64,000 bases of DNA from Turritopsis dohrnii (lineage: Eukaryota > Cnidaria > Hydrozoa > Anthoathecata > Oceaniidae): the NCBI GenBank assembly GCA_027922465.2, contig BQMF02000014.1, positions 310,001 to 374,000 of the forward strand, given 5' to 3'. The notes under the pieces are model-generated. The model was not told the origin of the DNA. It searched no databases and saw only the letters and a list, made by a program, of their open reading frames with translations. Shown here in pieces: positions 1 through 10,803 of the stretch. The translations under genes were made by a program, and so were the position numbers. Every line of letters starts with the position of its first letter. The stretch's first letter is position 1.

Positions 1-936
1 TGGCCATTTATTGAAAATAATATTTGGAAACAAAGGTGCGCAGTTACGAACTGTGTGTTTACCTCTGACAAGTCATACATGAGTAGAAGTGACGCAATTA
101 TATTTCATAAGAGTAATTTACCACCCAGGGTTGAACTGGACTCACTTAACCAAACAAGGAAAAGGAACCAAATCTGGATAATCTTTACACGTGAATCGAT
201 CAGAAACGCCAGCAATCTCAACCACATTAAAGGATACTTTAACTGGTACATGTCATATCAGCGAGACTCGGACGTACGAATTCCGTATGGTAGTTACAGA
301 CCCCTATCGGCTGATGATAAAAAGCCCGTGGAAAAAAACTATGCAGTCGGCAAAAGAAAACTTATTGCCTGGCTAGTGAGTCACTGTGGTGCCGCAAGGG
401 ATCGGTTTGTCAAAAAGCTTGAGCGGTATGTGCAGGTGGATGTTGGTGGCAAATGTGGACCAAATTTCAAGAACCAACTAATTTGCCAAAGTCGAGAATG
501 CATTAAAAGTTTAAGACGATACAAGTTCTACCTAGCAGCTGAAAATAGTTTTTGTAGAGACTACATAACAGAAAAGTACTATGTTCAAGGATTTATCGGC
601 GATACTGTTCCGATAGTTTTAGGTGGTGCGAACTATTCAGATCCAAACCTAGCTATTCCTAGGTCGTTCATAAATCCATTAGATTTCCGAAGCATTAAAG
701 AATTTGCAGATTATTTGAAAATGTTAGATGCGAATGATGAGAAATACAATGAGTATTTTCAGTGGAAGCGCAAATATAAGCTCAAGCAACGCTACACAGA
801 CGAGAAATTTCAGTGCGATATATGTACAAAGTTACATTATGAGTCATATATCCCAGCAAGACAATCTTGGGATCATTTTATGAATGATTGTAGTTACGCT
901 TATTACGACAGTTGGCTGGATAGAGATGAAAATTGA
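1..936 (+). CDS. alpha-1,3-fucosyltransferase (GT10), 5' end outside window
   Basis: The frame is open from base 1 to TGA at 934-936, so the gene begins upstream; no ATG at the first bases is needed. GT10 enzymes move L-fucose from GDP-fucose to GlcNAc-containing glycans in the Golgi lumen. Seen here: an N-lobe Cys pair and SDAIIFH, then QIWIIFTRES, LDVGG-type VDVGGKCG, and the family signature FYLAAENSFCRDYITEK followed by VPIVLGG, SFINPLDF and LKMLDANDEKY. The C-terminus has a Cys-rich tail (CDIC and a later Cys). The usual Phe of the FENS signature is Ala. An AATAAA overlaps the stop codon (935-940), which would be an unusually early poly(A) signal. It is clearly related to, but more diverged than, the two copies at 60-63 kb. 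Confidence 0.88.
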   Translation, partial: WPFIENNIWKQRCAVTNCVFTSDKSYMSRSDAIIFHKSNLPPRVELDSLNQTRKRNQIWIIFTRESIRNASNLNHIKGYFNWYMSYQRDSDVRIPYGSYRPLSADDKKPVEKNYAVGKRKLIAWLVSHCGAARDRFVKKLERYVQVDVGGKCGPNFKNQLICQSRECIKSLRRYKFYLAAENSFCRDYITEKYYVQGFIGDTVPIVLGGANYSDPNLAIPRSFINPLDFRSIKEFADYLKMLDANDEKYNEYFQWKRKYKLKQRYTDEKFQCDICTKLHYESYIPARQSWDHFMNDCSYAYYDSWLDRDEN

Positions 937-1444
937 ATAAAATTTTGAACTTTTAATCAATTTTACTTAATGTCTTCAACTCAACTGTCTAACGATCAAC
1001 ACATATATAATACTTAAAAAAAATTTTCGGATGGTTGATTTGTCCCTGGTGGAATTCCTTGATCGTATGATTGTACGACCTTATCGCATCGTATGACTTC
1101 TTGTATATATTCTGTCACACTTGTATTGATTTCCACTTGAAAATGGCCGTCGTACGGCCGAAACGTTGTTAGAATATAGTTCATAAATTTACAAAGTCTT
1201 ATTATTTCAAATTTACATCATTTAAAAAATATGTTCTAAATGCAAAGCATTTTATCAAGAGGAGTGCAGGACATTACCATTATTAAGTGAAAATGGAAAG
1301 CTTGAAGTAACATTTCTCCCTGTTGAAAAACAGACAGACGGGTTTAACTGTAGCCTACCCCAGTATCATCCTTGATGGAAAATCTCCTACCGATTTTCAA
1401 TTTCTCTTGAACGGGATGAGAGCTCATTACATTAAATATATAAG
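937..1444. other. 3' flank of fucosyltransferase, no gene seen
   Basis: AT-rich DNA without a convincing coding frame. It contains the GGCC hairpin with flanking GAAACG at 1136-1168, listed separately. Confidence 0.5.
1136..1168 (+). ncRNA. degenerate hammerhead-like / retroelement 3'-end motif
   Basis: A 15-nt palindromic stem (GGCCGTCGTACGGCC) is followed directly by GAAACG and preceded by TTGAAAAT. The order matches hammerhead core - stem II - GAAA, but the core that should read CTGATGA is changed at the C3 and G8 equivalents, so cleavage is not expected. Similar motifs occur at ends of some retroelements. A more complete core of the same layout is on the minus strand at 27829-27849. Confidence 0.25.
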
Positions 1445-2350
1445 TTACTCTCCATAACTGGAACTCTCACGGGGAATCAGAAATCGTTCGAGTTATGGAG
1501 CGGTTCGAGTAATGGAGAGTTGGAAATTTTGCTAAGTTTATCCTTTATACATAAGCCCCTTGAAAGAAAACGATGTATTTGAGTAATTATCTACCTTACG
1601 GGGTGAGAAGAAAGTCGTAAACAGTTTATTTCAGTTGACTAAATCTATTCTATAATGAAGAAATCCGTAATTACAGTTTGTTTACTGGTCAAATTGATAT
1701 GATGTTTAATATTTTCATTCAAATCTTTGAGAGACTCCATCATTTCTTTTACAATTTCGGAGAAAAGGCTGAAATCTTCGAGGATACTAACAGCTTATAA
1801 GACTTCTTCTGTCGTTGGTTTAGTAATTTTGCTCTTGTCCTGGTCTTTGTTCTCTGCGTCATCTTCGTCCACGAGAAGTCCGTTTCAGCACTGATATCAG
1901 CGGTTGATGCTCGACTAGAGGAAGTACTGACTTCGATGTCGAAATCGATGAAATCATCTGTTGCGATATCAGGGGCGATGTTGTCAGGAAACTTTTGTTT
2001 TAAGTACCGAAGGTCGGTCTTAAGTGGTGAGCTCCTTCATCAAACTGTTTAAATATTTTATCCTTGTATTTTATCCTTTTTCCAAGTCGATAGTGTGCTC
2101 CTTAGCATTGCAAACTTGCTAGCAACACTTTTAGGGGGCAGTTCCCTTTTCTGATTCTTTAAGAGCATTGTACTTCATTTTACAGACGCCATTTTATTCA
2201 TGAGAATGAGAGCTTCAACAAGACAAGAATATTTGTAAACACACCACTTGACATTCGAACGGCGCGTTCGAAAATATTCGAATCAGAAAAAAACTCTGAA
2301 ATTCTTCAATTTTCAGATTGTTCGAGTTATGCACGTTCGTTCACTCTGCA
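1445..2350 (-). mobile_element. internally deleted pogo/Tigger-like DNA transposon
   Basis: Both edges carry motifs of the type CATAACTCGAA (left near 1452-1510, right near 2320-2335), typical of pogo/Tigger terminal repeats. Between them lies a minus-strand transposase remnant joining an N-terminal HTH to a C-terminal tail, with the DDE core missing. The exact ends are uncertain because the terminal bases have diverged. Confidence 0.45.
1690..2197 (-). pseudogene. pogo/Tigger transposase remnant (HTH + C-terminal tail)
   Basis: Read on the minus strand from an ATG near 2195, frames with small shifts give KSVASKFAMLRSTLSTWKK, which fits the CENP-B/pogo N-terminal helix-turn-helix. Within a few tens of bases this passes to LRYLKQKFPDNIAPD, an acidic Asp/Glu-Ser stretch (IDFDIEV, VDEDDAENK), KPTTEEVL, then ILEDFSLFSE, the kind of acidic tail seen at the end of Tigger transposases. 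The catalytic domain is absent, and at least two frameshifts and two stops are present. It cannot encode an active transposase. The assignment is from motif style only. Confidence 0.5.
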
Positions 2351-3462
2351 GTGCAAGGCGGACATAGGAAAACATTCGAAAATGCGCATGCGTCAGATAA
2401 ATCTCGCAAAAATATGAAGAGGCAAGCTCTCGAAGTCCTCACACCAACCTCAAATTTTTCGTTTAAATTGGGGAAAATACTGTGTATACTGGAATGTAAT
2501 GCAATACAATTGAAAGGTAGGTAACCAAGGATTATGGTTAAGGAAAAGTTTTGCGATTTTCTGACGAGAACTTTGTTTTTCGCGGGAAAGTATCAGCAAA
2601 CTTTATTGTCAAATAAAGCTTCAACTTTGAAGTTGAAATACACTTTTTCTAAAGTTTTCACAGTAAAACCTATCATTTACACATTTGCTGGAACCCTCCC
2701 TCTAAGTATTAGTGTTGGAATCATTGTCTTGTATTTTTCTGTTTTGAAGAAAATCAAATATTTGCGAGGAACTCCAAAATCCATCATGGCTGATGCCTCA
2801 CATGAAGATAACCTGCAAAAACATGCAGAATATGTAGAAAAAAGCTGCCAAACGACCCAGTGACTTTCCATGGTAATCCCTCAATAATCTGCAGAATCAA
2901 TGCTGCCTGTTTTTTGTTTTTTTTAAAAAAAAGAGTGGCCTATAATTTTACTGACAGATATGTGTGCAGTCTGTTTGGAGAATGTAAAAAAGTTGGTAGA
3001 GTGTTTGAAGCTGTTTTGTTCAAACTGCAACAAATTATTCCAATTCTCTGAATGGAAAGAAAAATTTCATCACAAGGAATGAAGCTAGGGTGAAAAACCT
3101 AAGGCATAATTGTTCCAACTCCTTTCAAATAATGATACGACACACCACAAAACAAGCAGAAGGGGTTTCCTTCCACGTTTAGCAAAAGAAATCCAATAGC
3201 AGTTCAGCTTTGTAGCAGATGTTAAAACCACAGAATACTTACATATCTACAGAATATTTGCATATATACAAAATTTTGCATAAAATATAACACACTAATA
3301 CAATATCGTTCTTTTCCATAACAGGTGGTTACATACATTTTAATGTATCCGCAACAAGTAACAAAAAACAGAAAAGTGCTGCTACAAGCTGGTCACCTGA
3401 TGATATAGTTGTTTTATGAATAACAAGTCAAAGTACAAAGGCCAGCATTAGGATATACCTTA
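2351..3462. other. non-coding gap
   Basis: AT-rich sequence. A 109-codon open frame at 2534-2863 has a hydrophobic stretch but no recognisable domain or composition support, so I do not call it a gene. Nothing else is seen. Confidence 0.4.
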
Positions 3463-3904
3463 AGTGTATAAAATTTGGCATGCACTTAATTTGGCGAATG
3501 ACAAATTTCATAAAATGTGGCGAGGATTTAATTTGGCGAATGGACAAAAATGCTAAATTTGGCGTGGATTTAATTTGACGAACAACACAAAAAAACTTAT
3601 TTTATCTGTGAAAAAATTTTCATAATATCAGAATAAATGCATAATAAACAGAAGAAATTAAGACAATTTGTATTGATTAATTTTTTAGGATGTGAAAGTT
3701 TTCTTGTATTGAAAAAAGAAATTGTAAAAATGTAAAGGACATGTATTTTTTGAGGGGAAACGCTCTTTTTTTCGTTTTTTTGCAAAGGGGTTTCATTTGG
3801 CGAACAGGAAAATGTTAAATTTGGTGGGGATTTAATTTGGCGAATAGCGATTGTTTACAATATTGCCAGGTATTTAATTTGATCCTGGCCAAATTTTATA
3901 CACT
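3463..3904. mobile_element. MITE with TTA target duplication
   Basis: Terminal inverted repeats AGTGTATAAAATTTGGC (left 3463-3479) and its complement (right 3888-3904) are flanked by TTA on both sides (3460-3462, 3905-3907). A 3-bp TTA duplication is typical of PIF/Harbinger-type elements. The interior holds several copies of the subterminal motif ATTTAATTTGGCGAA near each end. No coding capacity. Confidence 0.75.
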
Positions 3905-5559
3905 TTATACACCAACCAAAACACATACTCAGTCATTTATAAGCAATAAAATGAATATCTTAATACTTTAAACAGAGAAAGCATATATATTGCATATAGA
4001 TTACCATGTTACCACATATTCTTTTTAATAAGAAACCAGTTTATATGAAACTAGAGGCTTCATACTAGAAACTTTCAGTATTGGATTTTTTTATATATAA
4101 AAAATTATAAGAATTTTGTAATTAAACAAATATCTTTCCATGAAATAATTTGGGTGTCAATTTCAAGGACATACGTAAGAATGCATAAGAATTACGTGAA
4201 TGTAAGAAATGAGGTTAATAGCAAGTGTTAAGAGAATGTCATCATGTTTCATGTTTTCAAGTTTCAAGAAACTTTTAGTTACTAAAGTCATCAAAAATTC
4301 AGAAGCTTTAATTCTAATGTCTTTCACTAGGCTTTAATAATGAAAAAAATACATGTAATTTAAATGTTTCCTTAACTAGATTCAAGAAACAAAATGACAG
4401 ATTATTAAGGCTAACACGTAAACCTTAAACACAGATTTAATGAATAAAATTCCTACAACGAATATTATGAAATTGAAATAAATATTCTTTTATTTCCTGT
4501 TACTCATTTTCCAAAACAAAAGGATTCGACTAATCACGTTTGGCAATGTGTGAAATACTCTGTGCTGTTAATGGGTTTGTTTATGGAGTTTGTCTTGTCA
4601 CATATCTAAAACAATAATGAGAATAACTCACATATATGTAATTGAAATTTTTTATAAGGACACTGTTGTTGTTAATTTTGATATTTTCGATCAAAATTTC
4701 TTGCTAACACTGTCAAACCAAAAGTACAGATGTTGGAGGACCATGTGGTGTGGAATTTGCAACACTGGAAAGGAGAATGTATGGAATGTGTGGTGAACAG
4801 GGTAGGGAATCAATTCACCCAGAATTTAACAACATCCATCAACAATGTTTTTTCGTATGAAAGCAAACCTTTGAAGAATTGGAAGCACACGTGTTGACAT
4901 TATATTGGGTTGCTCCCCCAAGACTTAAAATATAAAAAAACAACTGAAAACTAGATGGATGAAGTAGAAAACTTACTGGTGTGCACACTTTTGTCTTGAT
5001 GACAGATTCATTTACTCTGTGTTAGAGACTCTGCAATTTTTTTTGTCTGTAGGATATTCCAAAACCTTCCTGGTGTTTGAAGGGAAATAACTTTCAAAAG
5101 AAAAAATACAGGTCGATGCGGTTTTTTGTAGTTTCTTCTCCTGTATGTGCTCTGCCCTTTTCCATTTTATTTGACACTGGGAAAACTTTAGATGTTGTTA
5201 AAATTCCAATTTGCCTCTAACCCCTTCAGGATTCCATCAATGATGCATTTTCTACGTTCTCCCAACATTGCGTCCAAATGTAAACAAACATTAAAGAAGT
5301 TCCATGACCATACTTTACTATAAAAGCCTGGAAACGAATATTTCAGTAAAAATACGCATAAATTATGTCACAAAAGTAGAAGCATCCTCTCCACGCGCCC
5401 GGTAAAAATTTGCGCCACTGTAACCGCCATATTGGATTTTAACCAAATTTCACGGAAGCACCGTAGCGCGTCCGCAAACTTAAATGTCCGCCGTGAAACG
5501 AACGTGTGTGGAGAGCGAATATAGCCTAATATGCTTTCAAGGGACCAAAAATATTGTTC
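3905..5559. other. non-coding gap
   Basis: Low-complexity AT-rich DNA with only short chance frames. Some GC-richer sequence near 5390-5520 (CGCGCC, GCGCGTCCGC) may be a decayed element end, but I cannot pair it with a partner. Confidence 0.35.
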
Positions 5560-5713
5560 GACTTAAGGAGATTTTCCATTTATGGAGATTCGAGTAGTAG
5601 ATAGTTGATTATGAGAGTTTATTAGGCAATTTTCACGGTGCCTACCGAATACGTTCCAGTTAATGAGCGGTTCGAGTTATAAGGTTTCGAGTTATGGATA
5701 GTCCACTGCATTA
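5560..5713. mobile_element. pogo/Tigger-like terminal fragment
   Basis: Repeated GGTTCGAGTTAT and TTTCGAGTTATGGATAG motifs end in GTCCACTG, the complement of a CAGTGGAC-type pogo terminus. It resembles the edges of the element at 1445-2350. No opposite end was found nearby, so this may be a solo or truncated end. Confidence 0.4.
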
Positions 5714-6224
5714 CATTGCATCTATTTCCAACTATCGAGAAAACTCCATTGAACAACAAAGCTAAGTTTTTCCTTTTTGGGATTCTAGTATTCTTACTAC
5801 TTTCTTATTTTCAAAGTTGAGCAATATATTCATATTTTGTTATTTGCATTATAGCTTGTTGCACCAATTTGAATTGTTTCTAATACTTACACCAAAATTT
5901 TTACAGTGGTCATTGTTCTTTTTTTGAACTTTCACAGCTTTAGAATTTTTCAATATGTGTATAGCTTTCAATTTTCTTGAAAAGCTTTCCTACCAGTTTT
6001 TGTTCCTTCATTTTTAGTTTTGGAAATAAGTGTCTAATGATTAAGAAGATTAAATGCCCTCTTTTTATTTTTCTTTAAATTGCTGCAATAGTCGCCACCA
6101 TTTGCATTTGTTAATTGACGTTACGTGTTGAAGAAAGGAAGATGTGGTAGTGAACATCTTGCTTAAATAATATTGCTTTGAACAAAACCTTCAATCGGAA
6201 TCGGAGGTGCCAAATAAATTCAAG
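5714..6224. other. non-coding gap
   Basis: AT-rich sequence with no feature that I can support. Confidence 0.3.
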
Positions 6225-6520
6225 CTTGTCAAGGAAATGAATAACAAAAGATAACGCTAGAGATAACAAGAGAACTCGCCTTGAAGCACAAGCTCACTGA
6301 CAACAGTTGCTGAGAAAAAATGAACAACCAGAGCAAGCAGCATCCAGACTTGAAGGACAAGCTCACCGACGACCTTTGCTTAGAGAAAATGAACAATTTG
6401 AGCAAGCTGCTCCTTAACTTGGAGCACAAGCTAACCAACAACAGTTGCTTAAAAAATTAAACAACCCGAACAAGCTGTTGCTCGACGTGCAGCTGATGCC
6501 CAACAACACCGGATAGCATA
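6225..6520 (+). pseudogene. Helitron N-terminal Arg/Gln/Glu-rich repeat remnant
   Basis: Three tandem 69-bp units start at 6280, 6349 and 6418. Each codes in one frame for a 23-residue repeat of the type RLEAQAH..QLLR.NEQ.EQAA. Helitron proteins often carry such charged, alanine/glutamate-rich repeats before the Rep domain, and a Rep fragment follows at 6758. Stops interrupt the frame in units 1 and 3. The period is exactly 23 codons, so the array expanded while coding or as coding DNA. Confidence 0.5.
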
Positions 6521-6757
6521 TGTAAAAAAAGACCAGAGACCAGACCTCGGTTTGTAAATACTACACGGATTATTATTGTAGTAATTAATAGAAATTAACA
6601 GCAACTTAATTGATCTGCTTCATACACCAGAACCAAGAACAAGCTACACAAGCTTGATTGAAAATTTAGAGGAAGCTGCTCATGAACTAAACCTCTGGGC
6701 TGGTAATATCGCTCTATTATAATCAAAGCTTCTGTTCTAGGTGTACCTGCAGCAAAG

Positions 6758-7330
6758 ATGGATGTTATAGAGTTTCAGAAAAGGCATTTACCTCATGTGT
6801 ACATGATGTTGAGTCTTGGCAATGAATTTAAGTCGCACTATGCTGATGACATTGATTCATTGATATCAGCACAAATTCCAAATCCTGAGCAAGAACTAGA
6901 ACTTTACAAAATTATCAAAGGCTGCTTGTTTCATGGTCCGTGTGGCCTTTTGAATGTTTTTTCACCGTGTATGCAAGATGGTAAGTGCAGTAAAATGTTT
7001 CCAATGCAGTTCAACAATGGAACTGCTTTAAATGTGGATGGCTATCCATTATATCACTAACCAGATGACGGAAAAACTGTTCGAGTTTGAAATGTGGATC
7101 TTTATAACAGATGGATCGTCCCGTACAACCCTCTTCAGTAAAGATTCTGATGCACATAAACTTTGAGGCCTGCCTTGCCATTAAAAGGGTCAAGCATTTT
7201 TAAAAATACATTAATAAAGGACCCTGTACCGCTTACATTGAAGTCAATGTGCGTATCGATCATGACGAAATCGAAACCTTTTTGGATGCAAAGTATGTAT
7301 CTGCTCCAAATCTGTGTTCAAAAGTCATGG
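6758..7330 (+). pseudogene. Helitron Rep-domain fragment (decayed)
   Basis: The open frame 6758-7060 reads VIEFQKRHLPHVYMML, then YADDIDSLISAQIPNPE, CLFHGPCG and a Cys/Lys stretch ending NVDGYPLYH. It aligns by eye with the better preserved Helitron at 20.75-25.07 kb (EFQKRSLPHAHILIHL ... NGYPMYRRR). The second His of the HUH motif is Tyr here (PHVYMM), so nicking activity is lost. Beyond the stop the similarity continues through GKTVRV, NVDLYN.W.VPY and, in another frame, DHDEIETFLDAKYVSAP. It is separated from its N-terminal repeats by an apparent deletion. Confidence 0.75.
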
Positions 7331-7939
7331 TTGGATGTTCACAAGTTAATCATTTTATACTTAATGTAGTGGCATCTCCTACCCTCACTTTTAACAGTTT
7401 AAATTTCTTACAAGTCCCTATTATTATTGCGTATTATACCTATCTATGCGGTTTCTTCGGGGAGTATAAACTTAGTCAATATCTTTTGGCTTGGGATAAC
7501 CAGAAGTGTTTACTTTGGAGTCGGTATAATAATCAAATGTATTTCATGTATTCGAGCTTGAGAACTGTAACAGAAAATAATGTTGCATTAGAAAATAATG
7601 CTGCACTGTGTTTTCAATATATGTAGAAAGTAACATTGATTTAAAATTTAATAACAACAAGAGTCTCATGGCACAAACACGATTAATTTAATGTATGCGT
7701 CATGCGTCATCTATATTATCGCAATCAGTCAGGAATTCGTAAACCTTCTTTTTTGTATGAAACTATCGTTTATCAACTGAATAAACTTTGAATGCACATG
7801 ATATTGATAATAAAACAAGAACGCATTATCATGACTGAAGGTCAAAAAATGTTTGACTTTGAAGCAAAATCGAAAAAACATTTTTTTCTGCAGAAAGGTG
7901 AAAATAGCAATTTCTGAGTGATAACTAAAATGAGGACGA
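7331..7939. other. non-coding gap
   Basis: The frame 7249-7626 is open only because stops are scarce; beyond the Helitron part its sequence is not recognisable. Otherwise AT-rich. Confidence 0.3.
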
Positions 7940-8416
7940 TTAAAGGGATTCTTGCGTCAAAATTTTTGTGATGGTTGAATAAAGTTGTTTATGAAGTTTT
8001 TTTTTGCAGTTTTTGGAAATTTTGTGTCCTTAGGGAGATATTTCTATTTAAAAATCATCAAATGTAATGCATAATTATGATGTAACAAGATAGTGTTTTG
8101 TTGATGCTTGTTACTTCTGAATTAGTAAATACTATCCCTTCATTCTTCTGTCAATCAACTCAGAGTGGAAGCCCCTACTCTTGAGTAAACTGTAGAGATG
8201 CAACATTGATCATATCTCAAGTTATTACAATCAGCAGTGTTAGCTTCTACATCTTGTTACATCATAATTATGCGCTGTATAATTGAAATTTAACATCTAA
8301 AAAATGCAATTAAAAAACCAGATACATATATGTAATACTGAAAAAAGACTTTCTAAACAACTTTTGGAGCTTTACCATTTTTTTAAATATCATTTTGGAA
8401 ACAGGAATCTCTTTAA
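7940..8416. mobile_element. foldback MITE with TTAA ends
   Basis: TTAA (7940-7943) is followed by AGGGATTCTTG. At the other end CAGGAATCTCT is followed by TTAA (8413-8416). Inner arms are also complementary: ATAATTATGATGTAACAAG near 8070-8092 pairs with 8253-8275. The element is therefore largely a long hairpin with a loop of about 160 bp. A TTAA target duplication is used by piggyBac and Kolobok families; I cannot decide between them. Non-coding. Confidence 0.6.
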
Positions 8417-8685
8417 GGTATTAAGGGATTACAGTTAAAAAAAACCAAAAAAAACTCAGACAGGTACCCCATCAAAATTCATTGGAACAAAACTTAATTG
8501 AAAAACAAAAATTTTCTATACTCAAACACACCGGACAAAAAAGGCCCAAAACCGCTATATCGTGAACACCCCATGAATTGTGTATTTTACCGAACCGGAA
8601 CAGATATGAAAAAGAGCTAATTAGAAGCATGACTGCAAGTGATGGCTCACTAGAAATAAAGCAGTTAGGACAACACTGAAAAAAA

Positions 8686-8922
8686 TCGATCTATTTCCAT
8701 CATTTAACGTTTTATCTCCTGAATCAACTTAGAAGCTAGCAGAAAGCAAAAATTCTTCCACTGCTCAACTATGCACTGTCTAAAAAAAAATGGCGTATTA
8801 CTGCACTAAAGACTAACCTCTGTTCTTATCTACCTTGGCTAGGCTAAAATTCAATACTGAAGTGCGGCTATAAAATTGGACGAAGGAGAAGGAGAAGGAA
8901 AGTACCGATTTTAACATACTAG
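8686..8922 (+). repeat. dispersed repeat, copy 1 (GGAGAAGG-tract element end)
   Basis: This segment runs from CTATTTCCATCATTTAACG through AAATTCAATACTGAA and GCGGCTATAAAA to a GAAGGAGAAGG tract and TTTTAACATA. It matches 14608-14851 over almost its full length with scattered differences and small indels. The second copy is the right end of the insertion in retrotransposon A. Here it is joined directly to a Helitron-like unit at CTAG (8919-8922). Confidence 0.7.
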
Positions 8923-9486
8923 CAACTCGCGTAAAAGTTTTTTACGGCTTTATTTCCGAAAAGGATGTGCAAAAATCTCGCGTTCCCGTGTGCCAACCCC
9001 GTTGCGAAAATTTCAATTACAGAATTGGGACTGGAAAGTGTACCCATGTTGTAGAGCTTAAAATCTGATCAAAAAAGTGTATGGGATCGTTTCGCTACGA
9101 TCAACCGTTAGAGAGATATCGCCGATCAAAGATTTTGATGACGTCATAGCCGCACCACCAAAAAGTATTTGGGCCCAAATGATGGGTCACCCCCTCACCC
9201 GTATCGCTGACCCCAAAAAACGTCAGTTATCCCTATTGGCTCTCGAGATATTTCCCCAAAAACGTCGCGTTCGATTTGGGATGCAATGCAATGATTCCCC
9301 GTGATCATAAAAAAACTGACGTCAAATGCTGCCACGTGCTTTTGGAATGATCATGAAAAAAGTGTCTCTCGCCTCTACGTGGTTTTACGCGCACATAAGA
9401 GGTCGATGACCGTAAGTTAAAACTAAATATATCACTCTCTAAAATAAAAGTGGGATGCACAACGCGGATTATTATAATAAGACTAG
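8923..9486 (+). mobile_element. Helitron-like non-autonomous unit, short type (564 bp)
   Basis: It begins just after CTAG with the terminal palindrome CGTAAAAGTTTTTTACG and ends TATAATAAGACTAG. The internal order is the same as in the array at 25-34 kb: CCCATGTTGTAGAGC, GGGATCGTTTCGCTACGATC, GATGACGTCATAGCCGCA, ATCACCCGTATCGC-like, ACGTCAGTTATCCCTATTGG, CTCGAGATATTTCCCC, GATGCAATGCAATGATTCC, TAAAATAAAAGTGGGATGC. The CTAG end is Helitron-like. It encodes no protein and would depend on a Rep-helicase in trans. Confidence 0.7.
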
Positions 9487-9625
9487 CCGCCCAGGCAGCG
9501 TCGCTCGCCACCCATGTTCAGTATGCGTCCAGCTCACGAAAAATTAAATTAAGGAATTGGCTCCAAAAACTGATAAAAAATGTATGGGATGGTTTTAACT
9601 CGGGTAAAAATTTTGTACGGGTTTT
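9487..9625 (+). mobile_element. Helitron-like long-type 5' end fragment
   Basis: Directly follows CTAG of the previous unit and begins CCGCCCAGGCAGCG, then TCGCTCGCCACCCATG, the long-type terminal hairpin region. It passes into a degenerate unit body (AAAACTGATAAAAAATGTATG) and fades out. Confidence 0.6.
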
Positions 9626-10803
9626 AATTTTGGAAATGTTGACTATAAAGGTGAGCAAAAAATGTCATAGAATGTTCAGTAGAAACATAAATTCTCATGA
9701 AAAAGTGTCGACAATACTACAAAGATCGCATAAAGAAATAAATAAATAAATCAAATAAAGGTTATCTTTAATCAGTTTTGCAAAAGTGTATATCGACTTC
9801 GTTAACCGTCTTCCAATGCGTTTTTGGTTTAGTCCATTTATTCTTGGAAATAATAATTCTCGGTGAATTTGCATCTACGTACGCATGCAGTTGGAATTAT
9901 CGGATCTTCCGAAAAGTGAATTTTTAAAAATTGATGACATATCATTCGTAAGAGAAACCAAAGAATCTAAAAAAATAAATAAATAAAGTTAAGGTTAAAT
10001 TTAAAATCGGAAATGTGCGGCCGACAATATATCTTCGAACTAAACTTTCATTCACAATTACCTTGATAATGCTATCTAGACTATAGTAGATACGGTTATC
10101 CATTGGATACTGTCAAGAAAGGTTTTTCCTATGAACTACCAACACCAAGTTGACCTCAATACTATACTATAAATCTAAAGAATCTGAATAAATATAAGTT
10201 AAAGATAATGAATTAAGTTGATCAATTTTGTTAGTTAGGAAAGAAGATGTGATTTATTTATTTACAGTTCGCTTTGTTATTAATAAAAAGCTGCTCGTTC
10301 CCAGCCAATTTCTCAATTGTTTTATTTCTGCTGACATCAGCATATTCCATTCATTATCTTTAACACAGAGACAATAACCTCTTTATCCTCAATAAACTAA
10401 ATGAACTAACTTTAAGGAATAGTAATCTCTCAAACTGACAAAGAAGTTTTCTCTTAAACCATAACCTGTAATGTCATTTCACAAAACATAGTGAAATAAA
10501 GATCAAAGAAAGTATGTAACAACTTTTATTCCAACTCTACCTAAACTCTCATTTAGATAACAACAGACTTCTTATAGAATAAGATTCGCAAGTGATTTGT
10601 GACGACTAAATAAAGATTAAGCCGTATATAACAACATATTTTCTAACTAAATAAACTACAATAACAAACTAAATAAACTATAAATAAACTAAAATAAACT
10701 ATGGTATGGAATTACCATACACTCGACCGCAAATGACTGATTAAACAACCCATTATTCCCTAAACCACAAATTAGAAAAACCATTCGGAAGCTCAAAAAA
10801 AAT
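9626..10803. other. AT-rich gap upstream of retrotransposon A
   Basis: Many AAATAAA/AAATAAACTA runs and no coding frame of note. A small palindrome, TATGGAATTACCATA, is at about 10705-10719; a close variant in the opposite orientation is at 16782-16796, so the two bracket retrotransposon A. The last part may be its 5' UTR. Confidence 0.35.

Noticed and set aside
55..57. GTG start of the first fucosyltransferase
   Set aside because: The frame is open to base 1 and the upstream residues fit the family, so the true start lies outside the window.
2534..2863. 109-codon frame with a hydrophobic segment
   Set aside because: No recognisable domain, no splice or composition support, inside repeat-rich DNA.
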